Numbered from the stretch's first letter, positions 1-10,365 are shown. The stretch: DNA of 64,000 bases from Phytopythium helicoides (GCA_024867545.1 JANFNE010000034.1:496001-560000); one strand, 5' to 3'. Made by a program: numbers and translations. The notes: generated by a model from the letters alone, not told the origin.

Positions 1-833
1 TAGTCGACGACGCTCTCGCCGCTCGGTCCTGTGAGCGCGACACCCTGACCAATGTTCATGGAATTGGTGGCCGAGATGAAGCTGGACGTGGGCGGTAGCT
101 CACCCACGATGTCGTGGCTGTTCTGGCGAATCCAGTGGAACTTGCCGTCGTCGAGCACCTTGCGCTCCCAAATGCGGCGGCGGATGGCGCCGCGCTGCCT
201 CTGTGAGAGGCTTTGCCTGGCCTCGAGCGCGTTGAGCCGGCGCTTGACGAACGCGCGCTGCCTGGCGCGCATCTCCTCTTCCTCAGTCGAGGGCGCCGCT
301 GCGGCGGCGATGGCCTCAGCGAGGTCGTCGGGCATGGAGCTGGCGGTGAGCAGCACGGTCTTGGAGCTCTTGTGGCGATGGAGCGTGCGCGAGGCCAGGA
401 AGTCGACGCTGGTGCCGCACATGAGGCACGTCTTGCGCGCGCTGCTGTTGGTGTAGGCGCATACGACGCACTGCCAGCCCTTTCCGTCGCCGTCCAGCTC
501 GGTGCCGTCGAGCTGGTCGCGCCGCAGCAGCCCGTCCAGCAGCGCGCTCGCGTTCTCGTCCTCGGGGTCGCCCTTGCGGCAGCAGAAGTACACCAGCCCG
601 CCGACGATGAGCAGCAGCGCCACGCCCAGCGCCACGCCCACCCACTGGATGGCCGCCACCATCGAGTCCATGCCGCTGTCCGAGCCCGACATGCCGCGGC
701 GCGAGAGCGAGAGTGGGGGCGCCTGCCCGCCGCCCGCCGTGATGGCGTCACGTCGACAGGCTTGGCGCAGCTCGGATGGGAAGGCGCGGATGGTACATGC
801 GTTATTGCAGGTGGGCGGCCAGCATGGCGCCAT
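1..833 (-). CDS. Membrane-anchored RanBP2-type zinc-finger protein, partial (runs off the left edge)
   Basis: The reading frame enters at base 1 without a stop and runs leftward from an ATG at 833; an internal ATG at 692 is an alternative start. In order it shows a short Cys-containing N-terminal stretch (CNNAC), a hydrophobic segment (VGVALGVALLLIVGGLVYF, about 60-80 residues in), an acidic linker, and a RanBP2-like zinc finger (WQCVVCAY...CLMCG). A basic helical region (FVKRRLNALEARQ) follows, then a conserved-looking tail (DDGKFHWIRQNSHDIVGE). RanBP2 fingers bind ubiquitin, RNA or Ran. The tail made me think of the segment before an E3 ligase (HECT) domain, but that domain would lie outside the window, so this is a guess. 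No signal peptide precedes the TM, so it would act as a signal anchor unless an upstream exon was missed. Confidence 0.6.
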   Translation of the reverse strand, partial: MAPCWPPTCNNACTIRAFPSELRQACRRDAITAGGGQAPPLSLSRRGMSGSDSGMDSMVAAIQWVGVALGVALLLIVGGLVYFCCRKGDPEDENASALLDGLLRRDQLDGTELDGDGKGWQCVVCAYTNSSARKTCLMCGTSVDFLASRTLHRHKSSKTVLLTASSMPDDLAEAIAAAAAPSTEEEEMRARQRAFVKRRLNALEARQSLSQRQRGAIRRRIWERKVLDDGKFHWIRQNSHDIVGELPPTSSFISATNSMNIGQGVALTGPSGESVVD

Positions 834-1396
834 CCGAGGGCGGCTCACCACGCCGAGCGGTATTGAATATGGGAGGTACTTGCGGTACCACTGCGCGCTG
901 CTTACTCTTTCTCAGAGAAAAGCGGCAGGCCCTCGACATCACCACTTTTGCTGATGACGCTGCTCCTTGAGAAGTGAAGGTGGCGCTGTGGCGCAGGGCG
1001 GAACGCGGTGTGAGCACTGCGGGCGGCTCCAGGACGGTGCGGTGGCGGATTATCGGGCTTTTGTTGACTCAAATGATTGTTCAGGTGGATTCTCGGCCAA
1101 TCACGCGGCTCGGTATACAAACATCCAGCCAGTCGTCCTTCGTCTTTCGGCCAATCCGGATGCTCAGAATCTCTCGTAAATCCGGATGACGAGCGACGCC
1201 GAAAAGAAATAGAGAAAATCCGAATGATCCAGCAGAGACTTGGCGTTTGTATGGTGTGCTAATTAGTACCCAGAGCGCCATGGACCTGGATATAGAGACC
1301 ATGATCTGCCTCCATCCATGTCTCAGCTCCACCATTCAATGCACTTGTATTCCTGACTGGGTACATGTCACTATCTCCCAGTCATTAAACTCTTGA
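834..1396. other. Intergenic region between divergent genes
   Basis: About 560 bp separate the divergent zinc-finger gene and the C2-dysferlin gene. It presumably holds both promoters. I see no convincing coding frame, tRNA or repeat. The right-hand part is more AT-rich than the flanking genes. Confidence 0.5.
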
Positions 1397-1415
1397 TTGG
1401 ATTCCCGCATTTTCG
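1397..1415 (+). promoter_or_regulatory. Oomycete-type initiator (Inr) candidate for the C2-dysferlin gene
   Basis: The stretch GATTCCCGCATTTTCG resembles the oomycete initiator consensus (ATTYYNCAWTTT) with one extra base. It would place transcription start near 1400, about 125 nt before the chosen ATG at 1525. An in-frame ATG at 1393 lies at or before this start site and is therefore unlikely to be used. Confidence 0.4.
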
Positions 1416-1524
1416 ACCGGCGCCGACGCACACTGCACCGCTGCCATTCCGCAACCTGCAGCTCGAGCCCCAAGCGCCTCCGTCTCAGCCCCCAGCCGTC
1501 CGAAAGCAGCTCCACTGCAGCCCG

Positions 1525-2262
1525 ATGCCGTTCCTGAACGTGAAGATCACGAGCGCGAGCGACCTGGCGGCCAGCGACTTCAGCTTCGTGGGCGGCAAGA
1601 GCGACCCGTACGTGATCCTGGAGCTGGGCGGCCAGAGCCACCGCACGCGCTGCATCAAGAACGAGCTCAACCCCGTGTGGGACCCGCCCGAGCGCTGCGT
1701 GTTCGAGGTGGCCGACCCGCAGAGCGCCGTGCTCAAGGCCAAGATCTACGACCTGGACGCCTTCAACCCGGATGACCTCATCGGCGAGCTCGTGCTGCCG
1801 GTCTCGCGCTTCGACATGGACGTGCCGCTGGTCGAGAACCACCCGCTCTCCGTGCCCTCCGAGTTCGACTCGCAGAAGGTCAACAGCACGCTGCAGCTCG
1901 AGGTCTGCCTCACGCAGTTCGACGACGACGAGAAGGTCTTCCACGTCTGGGAGAACGAGAGCTGGGCCCCCGGCCGCGGCTGGAACCCCACCAACACGGC
2001 CGAGCGCAAGCAGTACTCATCCTACGACGAGCAGACCACCTCGCACACTTTCAACGAGGTCGCGCCCCGCATCCCGTCGCACCTCGAGGCCTCGGGCTGG
2101 GAGTACACGTCAAAGCAGGGCGACGCCAACGGCTGGCAGTACGCCAAGACCTTCGCGGGTCCCTGGTCCGCATCCAAGCCGCCGCTCAGCTTCGTGCGCC
2201 GACGCCTGTGGGAGAACACGGCGCGGCGGCGCAGTGGCGATAAGTCGCCGTCCTCCTTCTAG
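1525..2262 (+). CDS. C2 domain plus dysferlin (DysF) domain protein
   Basis: This is a single-exon protein of 245 aa. Residues 1-130 form a C2 domain (MPFLNVKITSASDL start, SDPYVILEL core, NPVWDPPE, DLDAFNPDDLIGE); the Asp residues suggest a Ca2+-dependent phospholipid-binding site. Residues 140-240 look like paired DysFN/DysFC motifs: FHVWENESWAPGRGWNP, then a WEY...GWQYAK...W block and a terminal VRRRLWENTARR. This matches peroxin-23/ferlin/TECPR1-type DysF domains. No TM segment is present, so it is probably a soluble Ca2+-responsive membrane-binding protein. I chose ATG 1525 because the C2 fold begins there and an initiator lies just upstream; the frame is open to an ATG at 1393. C2 fused directly to DysF in so short a protein is compact compared with ferlins. 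The family call is firm; the cellular role is inferred. Confidence 0.8.
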   Translation: MPFLNVKITSASDLAASDFSFVGGKSDPYVILELGGQSHRTRCIKNELNPVWDPPERCVFEVADPQSAVLKAKIYDLDAFNPDDLIGELVLPVSRFDMDVPLVENHPLSVPSEFDSQKVNSTLQLEVCLTQFDDDEKVFHVWENESWAPGRGWNPTNTAERKQYSSYDEQTTSHTFNEVAPRIPSHLEASGWEYTSKQGDANGWQYAKTFAGPWSASKPPLSFVRRRLWENTARRRSGDKSPSSF

Positions 2263-2396
2263 ACTCCAACCCTGTTAGTTCGCCGGCCGAATGTCCGCTC
2301 CTCCCTATAATTACTCGTTGAATTCGTTCGTTACTCGATTCTCCTTTGATTCTCCTGGCGCTTGCTTCACTAACACTTGAGCACTTTGAAGCGGTC

Positions 2397-5384
2397 ATGG
2401 TCGACGCTAACAGCCTGATGAGCGACCCTGTGGGGCCTTCAGCGACCTCGGGCAATGCGCTCAAGCTCACGTGGTCCTTCGGTTTCCAGAAAGACCTCGT
2501 CGGTGGCGTGCACAGCTTGTCGACGGCATCGAGACGCGCCGTCTTCTACCCGGCAGCGCACACGGGCGTCATCTATGACTACGCCCGGCGACAGCAGACG
2601 TTGCTACAAGGCCACTGCCACCTCATCAGCTGCTGCGTCGTGAGCGAGGACAAGAGGTGGATCGTGACGGCGGACAAAGGACCCGAGTCCATGCTCGTGG
2701 TCTGGGATGCCGCCACCGGGAACCCGATCAAGACCATCTTTCGCCCGCATCCTCTTGGTGTCGAGGCAATTGACATGTCACCCGACGCTCTTTTTATCGT
2801 GACGCTGAGTGCTGTCGATCGAGGTGATGAAGGAGGGAAAAGCTCCACCAATTCGAGCAAGAGGAAGCGGTTCGACCAGGAACTCTCAGTGTGGGAGTGG
2901 ACGTCCGCGACGAACAGCAACAAGGCACTTCACTCGTCATATGTGGCGACCGAAGACGTGCAGCACAGCGTTCGCTTCAACACGTACGATGTGAGAGAGA
3001 TTGTAACTAACGGCCGGCAGCGAGTCATCTTCTGGAGTTGGGCGAGCCACAAGCTGCTCTTCTACTCCCCATCGCTCTCTCAACGAGACTTTCGGCAAGT
3101 CGTCGGCAACTTTACGCAGTCTCTGTTCGTGCCTGACTCGACCCAAGCACTCACGGGCACAGAAGATGGAGACCTTGTGCTTTGGGACATCGTGGCTTCG
3201 GTGCCCGACGATGGAGCTCCGGCAGTGGCATCGCTTGCACAAGTGCCTGACCGCAAAGCCGTCAAGATTGTGCGGCTAGGCAACAGCAACAGCACAGATC
3301 ACAAGAACGGTGCTGCTCTCACAGTGCTTACCGACATGGACGGCTATTTGGTGCTTGGATCGAGTGATGGTGCTGTGCGGTTTTTCGACTTTGATTTTCG
3401 TCTTGTGGCGTGGTTTGAGGACATGAATGCTGGCGCTGTAACCAGCGTATCGTTCGCTTGTGTAGACGATGAGGAAGACACTGACCAAAAAGGCGAGGAT
3501 GACGACAACTTCTCAGTACCGGACTTTGTGGTTGGCACAGCCTCGGCGTTCATCGTCGGTATGAACGCCTCGCTCTTTGGAGAACACGAACCCGAGAAGC
3601 GTCGTGGCACTTTGCTGATGCAAGGAATCAACGATGCCATTCATGGACTGGCAGCGCATCCTCGGCTTCCTCAGCTTGCGCTCAGTTCCTATTCAGGTGT
3701 CGTTCAGCTATGGGACTACGTCGGCAAGCGACTAATAATGATGCGGCGCTTTGATCCTGAGCGCGGATTCCGTCCACAGTGCCTGGCATTCTCTCCTGAC
3801 GGCCGCCGTTTGTTTATTGGGTTCACGAGCGGTGCTATCAAGATTGTGCACGCCCAGCGGCTTGATGACATGGCTTCCTTCCGGCTCGGCAAGGCTGCAA
3901 TCACTGATGTACGCGTTAGTCCTGACTCGGCACTGTTCGTCGCGCTCGATGCCAACTTGTATATGGGCATGTGGCGCTGTAAGCCTGGCTCAAGTGTTGC
4001 TGAGGACGATCTGACATCACCCACTGGTGGAGACGAGTGGGTATACATTGGTCGCTGTCGTGCACACTCAAAGCCAGTGACAGGTCTTGAGTTTGCATGG
4101 GATGGAGAAGGTAATCTTGCGTTGGTTTCCGTCGCAGAGGATCGCACAATGGTAGAGTATGCTCTTGATAGGTGCAGTGTGCTTGATGGAATTGTGCTCA
4201 AGCAAGCACCGACACGGATCGAGCAGAGCGGGGCACCTACAGCATGCTGTTGGCATCCTGAACTTCGAGGACTCCAAGAGGACCTCGTAGTTGTGGCTAA
4301 CGACGAATACAAGCTCAAGCAATGGAATGCGAGTAACAAAACCTGCCGCAAGACTACACTTGGCCCATGCTATGGCGGACCAATTAACAAGCTCGTGCCT
4401 GTGCCACTGAAGCGAAACGCTAGCTTTGGCATTGAAGGAGATGACGGGGGTGATGTGTCGGAGCGGTATTGCGCGTATAGTACGCACGAAAAGGTGGTCG
4501 GCTTGCTAAAACTACCGCTGGACGGCAATCCTCACAAGGCTATGGGGCTTATTGCACACCCTGGAGCAATTAGCAATGTGGATGTGACCTTCGACGGTAC
4601 CTATCTGCTTACAGCAGGAGTCGAAGACCTTGTCGTGAACATGTGGGAGATCCACACGAGCCAACTCGACATACTTGAAGCATCTTTGATGTCGGAAAAC
4701 AGTACCGAGGCGGCCGCTGACCGCGAGGCCCTAGCTTTGGCGCCGTATCTGTCACTACTAGAGGGTGGAGCCGATGGATCCTTTTACCACGAGATTGTTG
4801 ATTACTTTTACCTGGCCCAACTTCGCGTTCAGGGTGAGGAATCAATGGCAGTTCGGGACATTTCGGGTCGAATCCCTTTGCGTGAGATTCCGAACGTGAT
4901 GCGTGCCATCGGGTTTTACCCGACTGACCAAGAGATCCAGCACATGTGTAGCGAAGTGAAGTTTTCCAAGTTTACCCAGACGTCTCAAGCAGTTGAGAGT
5001 CTAGACTTAAACGAGTTTATCAAGCTCTACGTGAACCATCGACCCGTTTTCGGTGTAGGCAAAGCGCACATCGAGCGCGCCTTCGAGGTGCTCGCGAAAA
5101 AGGCTCAGCAGCAGAGGAATACAAGTACCACGGATCTGAATGGGGCCCCGGTACTCTCGTGGGATCTACTCGAAGCACGATTGCTGCACTCTGGCGAGGC
5201 GATGACAGAGGATGAGCTTCATAGTTGTCTGAAGGCGCTCGTTGTGAGTGCTGATGGAACAAAGAGCGGGGTTGCGGCTATGGATCGTGAGTATTCGGCC
5301 CTCAAGTTTGCTGACAAGGTGCTCGGCTTCGACGACTATGAAGAAGAAAGTGAGACTCAGGAGGAGGCGGCAAGCGGACTGTAG
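2397..5384 (+). CDS. CFAP251: Cilia/flagella-associated WD40 protein, CFAP251 (WDR66)-like
   Basis: This is an intronless protein of 995 aa. Several WD40 repeats fill roughly residues 15-770, with typical ends such as LVVWDAATG, DLVLWDI, VVQLWDYVGKR and VVNMWEIHTSQ. The opening (LTWSFGFQ, then HCHLISCCVVSEDKRWIVTAD and ALFIVTLSA) is characteristic of CFAP251. After the propeller, residues about 800-990 form an EF-hand-like helical region (REIPNVMRAIGFYPTDQEIQHM, LNEFIKLYVNHRP), as in other CFAP251 proteins. The family belongs to the calmodulin- and spoke-associated complex at the base of axonemal radial spokes, so the gene implies flagellated cells (zoospores). The ATG at 2397 is preferred over the in-frame ATG at 2346. 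An acidic/basic tail (EEESETQEE) ends the protein. Confidence 0.85.
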   Translation: MVDANSLMSDPVGPSATSGNALKLTWSFGFQKDLVGGVHSLSTASRRAVFYPAAHTGVIYDYARRQQTLLQGHCHLISCCVVSEDKRWIVTADKGPESMLVVWDAATGNPIKTIFRPHPLGVEAIDMSPDALFIVTLSAVDRGDEGGKSSTNSSKRKRFDQELSVWEWTSATNSNKALHSSYVATEDVQHSVRFNTYDVREIVTNGRQRVIFWSWASHKLLFYSPSLSQRDFRQVVGNFTQSLFVPDSTQALTGTEDGDLVLWDIVASVPDDGAPAVASLAQVPDRKAVKIVRLGNSNSTDHKNGAALTVLTDMDGYLVLGSSDGAVRFFDFDFRLVAWFEDMNAGAVTSVSFACVDDEEDTDQKGEDDDNFSVPDFVVGTASAFIVGMNASLFGEHEPEKRRGTLLMQGINDAIHGLAAHPRLPQLALSSYSGVVQLWDYVGKRLIMMRRFDPERGFRPQCLAFSPDGRRLFIGFTSGAIKIVHAQRLDDMASFRLGKAAITDVRVSPDSALFVALDANLYMGMWRCKPGSSVAEDDLTSPTGGDEWVYIGRCRAHSKPVTGLEFAWDGEGNLALVSVAEDRTMVEYALDRCSVLDGIVLKQAPTRIEQSGAPTACCWHPELRGLQEDLVVVANDEYKLKQWNASNKTCRKTTLGPCYGGPINKLVPVPLKRNASFGIEGDDGGDVSERYCAYSTHEKVVGLLKLPLDGNPHKAMGLIAHPGAISNVDVTFDGTYLLTAGVEDLVVNMWEIHTSQLDILEASLMSENSTEAAADREALALAPYLSLLEGGADGSFYHEIVDYFYLAQLRVQGEESMAVRDISGRIPLREIPNVMRAIGFYPTDQEIQHMCSEVKFSKFTQTSQAVESLDLNEFIKLYVNHRPVFGVGKAHIERAFEVLAKKAQQQRNTSTTDLNGAPVLSWDLLEARLLHSGEAMTEDELHSCLKALVVSADGTKSGVAAMDREYSALKFADKVLGFDDYEEESETQEEAASGL

Positions 5385-5487
5385 ATTGGGAGTTGAGGAA
5401 ATTCGTTGATCATGATATTGTGAATGATTCATCGGATCCGTTGCCCTAGGCGATAATGCTATACACATGAGTGGCAAACGGAAGCGG

Positions 5488-5943
5488 CTATGCAAATGCA
5501 ACGTAGCCGCTGGCAGGGCCGCGTTTGATTTGAGTCGCGCTTTGCTTCCTTTCAAGGTGCGTTATGCTCAGGTTTCTTGACCACCGTGCACTGCTGTACG
5601 AGTTGTGGTATTCTTCAAGCTCCGAGCTGAACCTGTTTGGGGCATATAGGTTTTCTTGCTCCTGAGAGCCTGAAGCTGTTGAAGAGTTGAGAGGCTTCGC
5701 GAGGGATAATGCTACCGGCTCTTCGTCGATGGCTGTGTACCCTGCGTGCTCGGGGTCCTCGTCATTGTTCATCCCCATCCAGAAATCTTCGTCCTCATCG
5801 TTCTCTACACTTCCAGACACTGGAGTGGTCGCTCCCAGCGCTCTATGAAGTCGGCCCCAAGCTCGACCGACCAGCGATCTCACAGATCGACGGCGGTGAA
5901 CGACATCCTGGTCGAGCAACGATATCCGCGTGGCTGTCGTCAT
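5488..5943 (-). CDS. Small hypothetical protein
   Basis: The frame starts at ATG 5943 (151 aa); an in-frame ATG at 6072 would add 43 residues. I recognise no family. Visible features are an N-terminal basic segment (HRRRSVRSLVGRAWGRLHRALG, a possible targeting or amphipathic helix), an acidic patch (ENDEDEDFWMGMNNDEDPE), and a Ser/Glu-rich C-terminus without TM segments. It is convergent with the CFAP251 gene, ending about 100 bp from it. The coding call rests on open length and natural amino-acid composition only. Confidence 0.5.
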   Translation of the reverse strand: MTTATRISLLDQDVVHRRRSVRSLVGRAWGRLHRALGATTPVSGSVENDEDEDFWMGMNNDEDPEHAGYTAIDEEPVALSLAKPLNSSTASGSQEQENLYAPNRFSSELEEYHNSYSSARWSRNLSITHLERKQSATQIKRGPASGYVAFA

Positions 5944-6550
5944 GGGTGGCTGGATAAACGCTAAGGACTGGTTGGTACTGCTGCCGAGCGGCGGCGGTGG
6001 AGTTAATTGCTGAATGAGATCCTCTCTGCAGCTTTTGGGAGCGCCCACTTGACTTTTTTCTCTCTGTAACATCTCAATGCGAAGGAGTCGAGTAGTCGCG
6101 ATCCTGTGTGGTGCCGTGCTGAACTCGACACTACGCTTGAGGATGTCAGTTCAGACGCTAACGGACAGGCCTCCGTGGAAGTCCAAAGCGGCATGGACGG
6201 TTTTGAGCTAGGGTTTAGTTGCAATGAACGGGCATGAGAGCCTGCTTGGGTCCTTGCATCTTCAACTCCATCCTTAGCGAAACGGATTTGACTCGAAGAT
6301 CGACCCAACACGATTGACATGCGCGAATTTCAGACCAAGCATCTGGTTTGCCACTTGGTGACGCCGCTGCAGGGCGTGAGGTCATCGAGATTTGCTTATG
6401 CTCTTCCAGATGGATGGGAACTGCGACACCTGGCAGAGGAAAGAGCCGCAATATGCGGCATGGGAAGGCAGCGTGAGCTGATTGAAGGGCGATGATGAAG
6501 GACTGGACTATCAGCTTCGCAGTCTGCGAAATTTTGCGTTGAGTGCGGCG
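5944..6550. other. Intergenic region upstream of two divergent genes
   Basis: About 600 bp lie between the small hypothetical gene (-) and the SEL1-repeat gene (+). Open frames exist on the minus strand (6003-6320) but their composition is Ser/Arg-rich and unconvincing. No repeat or RNA gene was seen. Confidence 0.4.
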
Positions 6551-9436
6551 ATGACCTCGTTACGCGTGGTGCTCGTCCTGCTGGTATTGGTGTCGCTGCC
6601 ATGGTTTGAGAGCGCTCTCGCACTGGCAGCTTTAAGTGCTCCAATCTTCGATGCAACTTCAGTATCTACAACGTGGCGCACTCTCACCCGACTCGCCTCG
6701 AACCTCTCCAGGTACTAGAAAGTATTGCCAACGCATGATAGAATCCTCCCAAACAACTAAAGCGATATTGTTTGCAGCAATGAAGCGACTGTGTCAGCAG
6801 AGCAACTTGCGTTCGTTCAGCCACCCAGTACTCTGACGTCATGCAAGGCGTTTCTTGAAATGACCCGAGATGCACAAAGTTTGTTGCTAGAGAGAATCGC
6901 CGAGCTACAGCTCATCCAGCAGCACCTCCCAGTCAACTTTGGACGCATCCAAGAGTTTCTGGAATTGAGCGCGTCCATGAATGGAAATCCAGCGGCACAG
7001 TTTCTTCTCGGTGCTCTCGCAGAGCAGCAGACTGTGCCATCAATCAAAGACCCCGCAAAAGCCCTTCTCTACCATGATTTTGCGAGCCGAGGTTCGTCAT
7101 TGCCCGCAACGATGGCGCTCGGGTATCGATACTTTTATGGATACAACACCCCTCGATCATGTGAGCTGGCGATGCACTACTACCGACATGCAGCGGGCCG
7201 AGTGGTTGTCGACCAAGCTGCGAATAATGTTCTGCTTCCTTCGCAAATGTTTGCACTTCCTCAGCCCGTCCGATTGTCTGACAACCACCATCACAGTGAC
7301 TATCGCACTCATCCAAAGCGAGACCAAAATGACTTAGACCAAGCCGAGTATCTTCGGAATCGTGCTCTCGCCTCAAGGCAGCCGGACCTTATGGAACAAT
7401 TTGCCAGTTTAGCCCTGTTCAGTGATCTCTACTGCTCTCCGACATCCTCGCGGCACTTTGAAAAGGATGAAAAAAATGGTGCCAGCATGTGCACCGTTCG
7501 CGCAAAAGAGGCAGTTGAGCTCCTACAAGAGGCTGCAAAGCAAGGTCGATACTCTGCCCAAGCACTTCTGGGACACGTCTATGCTTTCAGTCTTGCCGGA
7601 GTGAAGCAAAACGTAAGCCGCGCTATTGATCTGTACGAAGAAGCACTTGGAATGTCTCGCGTAGCTGGAGCGATCGCTGGTGAGGCTGCCAATGGTCTTG
7701 GTTTGGTATATTCATACGGACTAGCTGGCACTTCTGACGCAAACGCTCACCGAGCTATGGAGTACTTTAAACTTGCTGCCGACGCAGGTCTTGCAGACGG
7801 GGTCTACAACACTGCCGTGATGCTCATGGATTCTTTTCCGGCATCTGCACACGACTACTTTGCTGCGGCTGCGCAAGTGGGGCACCTGAATTCAATGTAT
7901 GAACTTGCGAGACTGAAGCAGAGGAAACTAAACAAGGATGCTGCTGAATCGGAATGCCAACTCATCGTGGAGCTGTACAAGCAAGTTGCAGAACATGGCG
8001 CAGAGGTAACGGGAGTTCTTGATTTGGCGCTTGCACAGTTCAATGCTGGAGCGATTGAACAATCTCTTAGTCTCTATCAAATTGCTGCGGAAATGGGCTC
8101 TGAAGTTGCGCAGAACAATGCTGCATGGATAATGGAGCGATATGGCCCATTGTCGAGTGAAGAAGCATATTTACAGTTAGTGTCGCGTGCAGCAGATCAA
8201 AACAGTGCTGATGCGTATATCCGACGCGGTGACTGGGAATTTGCTCGCGGTAACCATAGAATTGCGCTCGAGCACTATACTGAAGCAGATTATCTCAGCC
8301 ATGGGGCAAGTGCGCGTGCACTATACAGCATCGGATACATGAACGAGCACGGTCTTGGTGGGGCACTCCAGTCGCTTGAACGTGCAGCGCTATACTATTT
8401 ATTTGCTGGGGAGGCCGAGCGTGTGATGTGGTATCCCATGGCTGTGCTCCGGTTTAAGCTTCGCACACAAATTGTCGTCAACCAGGTGCTTGAGATCGTG
8501 TCAAATGCTTGGTTGGGGTTGATGGCATGGCTGCAAACTCACCAACCAGATCCGAGAGGTGAAAATTTGTCAGAAACGACTTCAGAGGCGATGGATGTGG
8601 GCGACCTTCGCGATATCAAAGCTGATGAAGCAGATAAACAAATATCTAGCCTCGCAACTTCGGAATCTTCATCATCTTTTCCTGTAGAGTTTGCATCCGC
8701 GCTCAAGTTTTTCGGCCCAGAATCCCAGCTGGACGTCGAGTTGGAAATGACACAATTGCGGACAGAGTCTCAAGACTTTACTGTTGAGACCTGGTTGTTT
8801 GTTGAAGAGAATCGTCCCTTAACAATGATGCTGGTTGACGCACTCGGCAACTTTCAGGTGGAGCTGCTTCCAGATGTGCGAATCCCGCACTCATGGCTCA
8901 TCCGATTCCGGAAGCTCTCATCACTCCATCCTACTCAAGCTGGAGAGACCACAGTTTTCTCTGAAGCGCGTCTCCAAGACTGGACATGGTATCACATAGC
9001 TCTGACATTCGAAGCTCGGACACAAACTGCCTCCTTATTCATCAACAGCAAACTCTGCGGTCAATATATGCTGCAAACCCAACAAGTGCGAGAACTCAGT
9101 GACCAACAAGTCGAGTCGACGAGGCTAGTATCAGTCGGAAGCAGTATTTCACCACGTGTAGATGGTATTCAAGCAGAGCCATTCTCGGGACAGCTCGTCC
9201 GATTCCGAGTTTGGAATGTCCAGATAATCCCTGAGCAGATCACGCAGCTCATGCTTGCATCCGAGGGGAAGACCAGGACATCCGCTGGCGACGTCCTACT
9301 AATCGATCTGAGGTACAGGCTCCACGACGGGTCTGCTGGTGCGCCGTCCTCCGTGCTCAATGGAGACCGTGTACTTCCGACGGCGAGTGGGATCCAGCTA
9401 AAAATGGTGCGCTTTCCTCCAGCACAGCAAGCGTAG
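6551..9436 (+). CDS. Secretory-pathway SEL1-repeat protein with C-terminal LamG/lectin-like domain
   Basis: Proposed structure: exon 1 at 6551-6711, intron 6712-6777 (GTACTA...TTTGCAG), exon 2 at 6778-9436; 939 aa. Exon 1 supplies a signal peptide (MTSLRVVLVLLVLVSLPWF, then ALA). Residues about 115-580 are TPR-like Sel1 repeats, for example AAKQGRYSAQALLGHVYAFS, AAEMGSEVAQNNAAWIME and SARALYSIGYMNEHGLGG, as in SEL1L/Hrd3, the lumenal adaptor of the HRD1 ER-degradation ligase. A weak hydrophobic stretch follows (LEIVSNAWLGLMAWL). Residues about 640-900 look like a concanavalin/laminin-G sandwich (FTVETWLFVEE, WTWYHIALTFEA, FSGQLVRFRVWNVQI). A LamG-like domain after Sel1 repeats, and no clear TM at the end, differ from animal SEL1L. 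A luminal or secreted quality-control role is inferred. The splice junction is read by eye; without it the protein would lack a signal peptide. Confidence 0.72.
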
Positions 9437-9544
9437 AGAAGAGCCAGGCAACATGAGCGAGATCTAGGACAGGGAGGTAGCATGATGTCGAGCCCGACTG
9501 ACTTTGGGCAGACGAGAGCGCACACGAACACGAACGCGTGGTCG

Positions 9545-9803
9545 TCATGGCACCTTATATGGCAATTTGTATGGTTCGATCACGTCCAGCATCAACGAGG
9601 ACGAGATGACGGTGTCGCCTGACTCGTTTTCGACCCTCGAGTCAGGCACCGCCGGCAGCATAGACAAGTCGAGTTTTGCCTTGATGGGTGAAAAGCTCAT
9701 GAAATGTATCGGCGATTGCGGCGGTGCGAACCCCTTCAAGATCGCTGTAATGCCTGGAGCGACATCTTCGAGACTCGCCAACAGTTTGACGCTCTGCCCA
9801 TGA
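9545..9803 (+). CDS. Possible short coding exon or gene fragment
   Basis: A plus-strand frame with natural-looking composition and GC-ending codons (SSINEDEMTVSPDSFSTLE, FALMGEKLMKCIGDCGG) ends at a stop at 9803. It has no convincing ATG before 9606, so it may be a 3' exon, a very short protein or a relic. An overlapping minus-strand frame (9545-9781) is the main rival. No family recognised. Confidence 0.28.
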
Positions 9804-9920
9804 ACTCTTATCGAGGTCAGGCTTGATAGAGTCAGGCATGAAGGTGTTTTTCTTGGGGCTGTCGCTCGGTTAGCCCAGTGCTAACCTAAGCTTTGCTGGA
9901 GTCGCGTGCGGTCCCATTCA

Positions 9921-9940
9921 GGTTCTCATTCCACTACTCA
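9921..9940 (+). promoter_or_regulatory. Initiator-like site upstream of the first B12D-like gene
   Basis: TTCTCATTCCACTACTCAC resembles the oomycete initiator and sits about 110 nt before the ATG at 10039. The match is partial. Confidence 0.3.
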
Positions 9941-10038
9941 CTCGGTCGAGCTCACATCGTCCGTGTTCTCCTCTCAACGCCCAAGGTCGGCTCCTCGCTC
10001 CATACCCTACAGCCTCTACTCCGCAAAGTCCAGGAATC

Positions 10039-10365
10039 ATGGCCGCCTTGAACCGATCGCTGCGCTCGGGCCTGGGCGTGATGAAGCTCTGGCTGACCGA
10101 CTACGGCACCTTCCCTGTGGTCTTCTGCGCCAGTGTTGCCCCCGTCTTGGGCACGATCGTGGGCATCCGCTTCGTTCTGGCCAACCCGGACACGTACTTC
10201 AACAAGGAGCAGCGTGCAACGTCACTGCACCACAACGGCGCGGAAGGTGATGCTTGGCGCCAGTTCCGCTTCCGCATGGCCAACATTAAGCGCAACCCAA
10301 TCAACCAGTCGCGGCAGTTTGACGACCTCTTTGCGAAGCCGGAGAACCAGGGTGTCAAGAGATGA
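10039..10365 (+). CDS. B12D/MLRQ-like small mitochondrial membrane protein, copy 1
   Basis: This single-exon protein has 108 aa. It has one TM segment (FPVVFCASVAPVLGTIVGIRF, about residues 25-46) followed by NPDTYFNKEQR. That arrangement is typical of the B12D family, which includes the complex I/IV-associated MLRQ subunit NDUFA4. The C-terminal half (WRQFRFRMANIKRNPINQSR) is highly charged and conserved in the neighbouring copy. It most likely sits in the mitochondrial inner membrane. A paralogue with about 70% identical residues lies 1 kb downstream in the same orientation. The family assignment is by pattern and is moderate. Confidence 0.65.
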   Translation: MAALNRSLRSGLGVMKLWLTDYGTFPVVFCASVAPVLGTIVGIRFVLANPDTYFNKEQRATSLHHNGAEGDAWRQFRFRMANIKRNPINQSRQFDDLFAKPENQGVKR

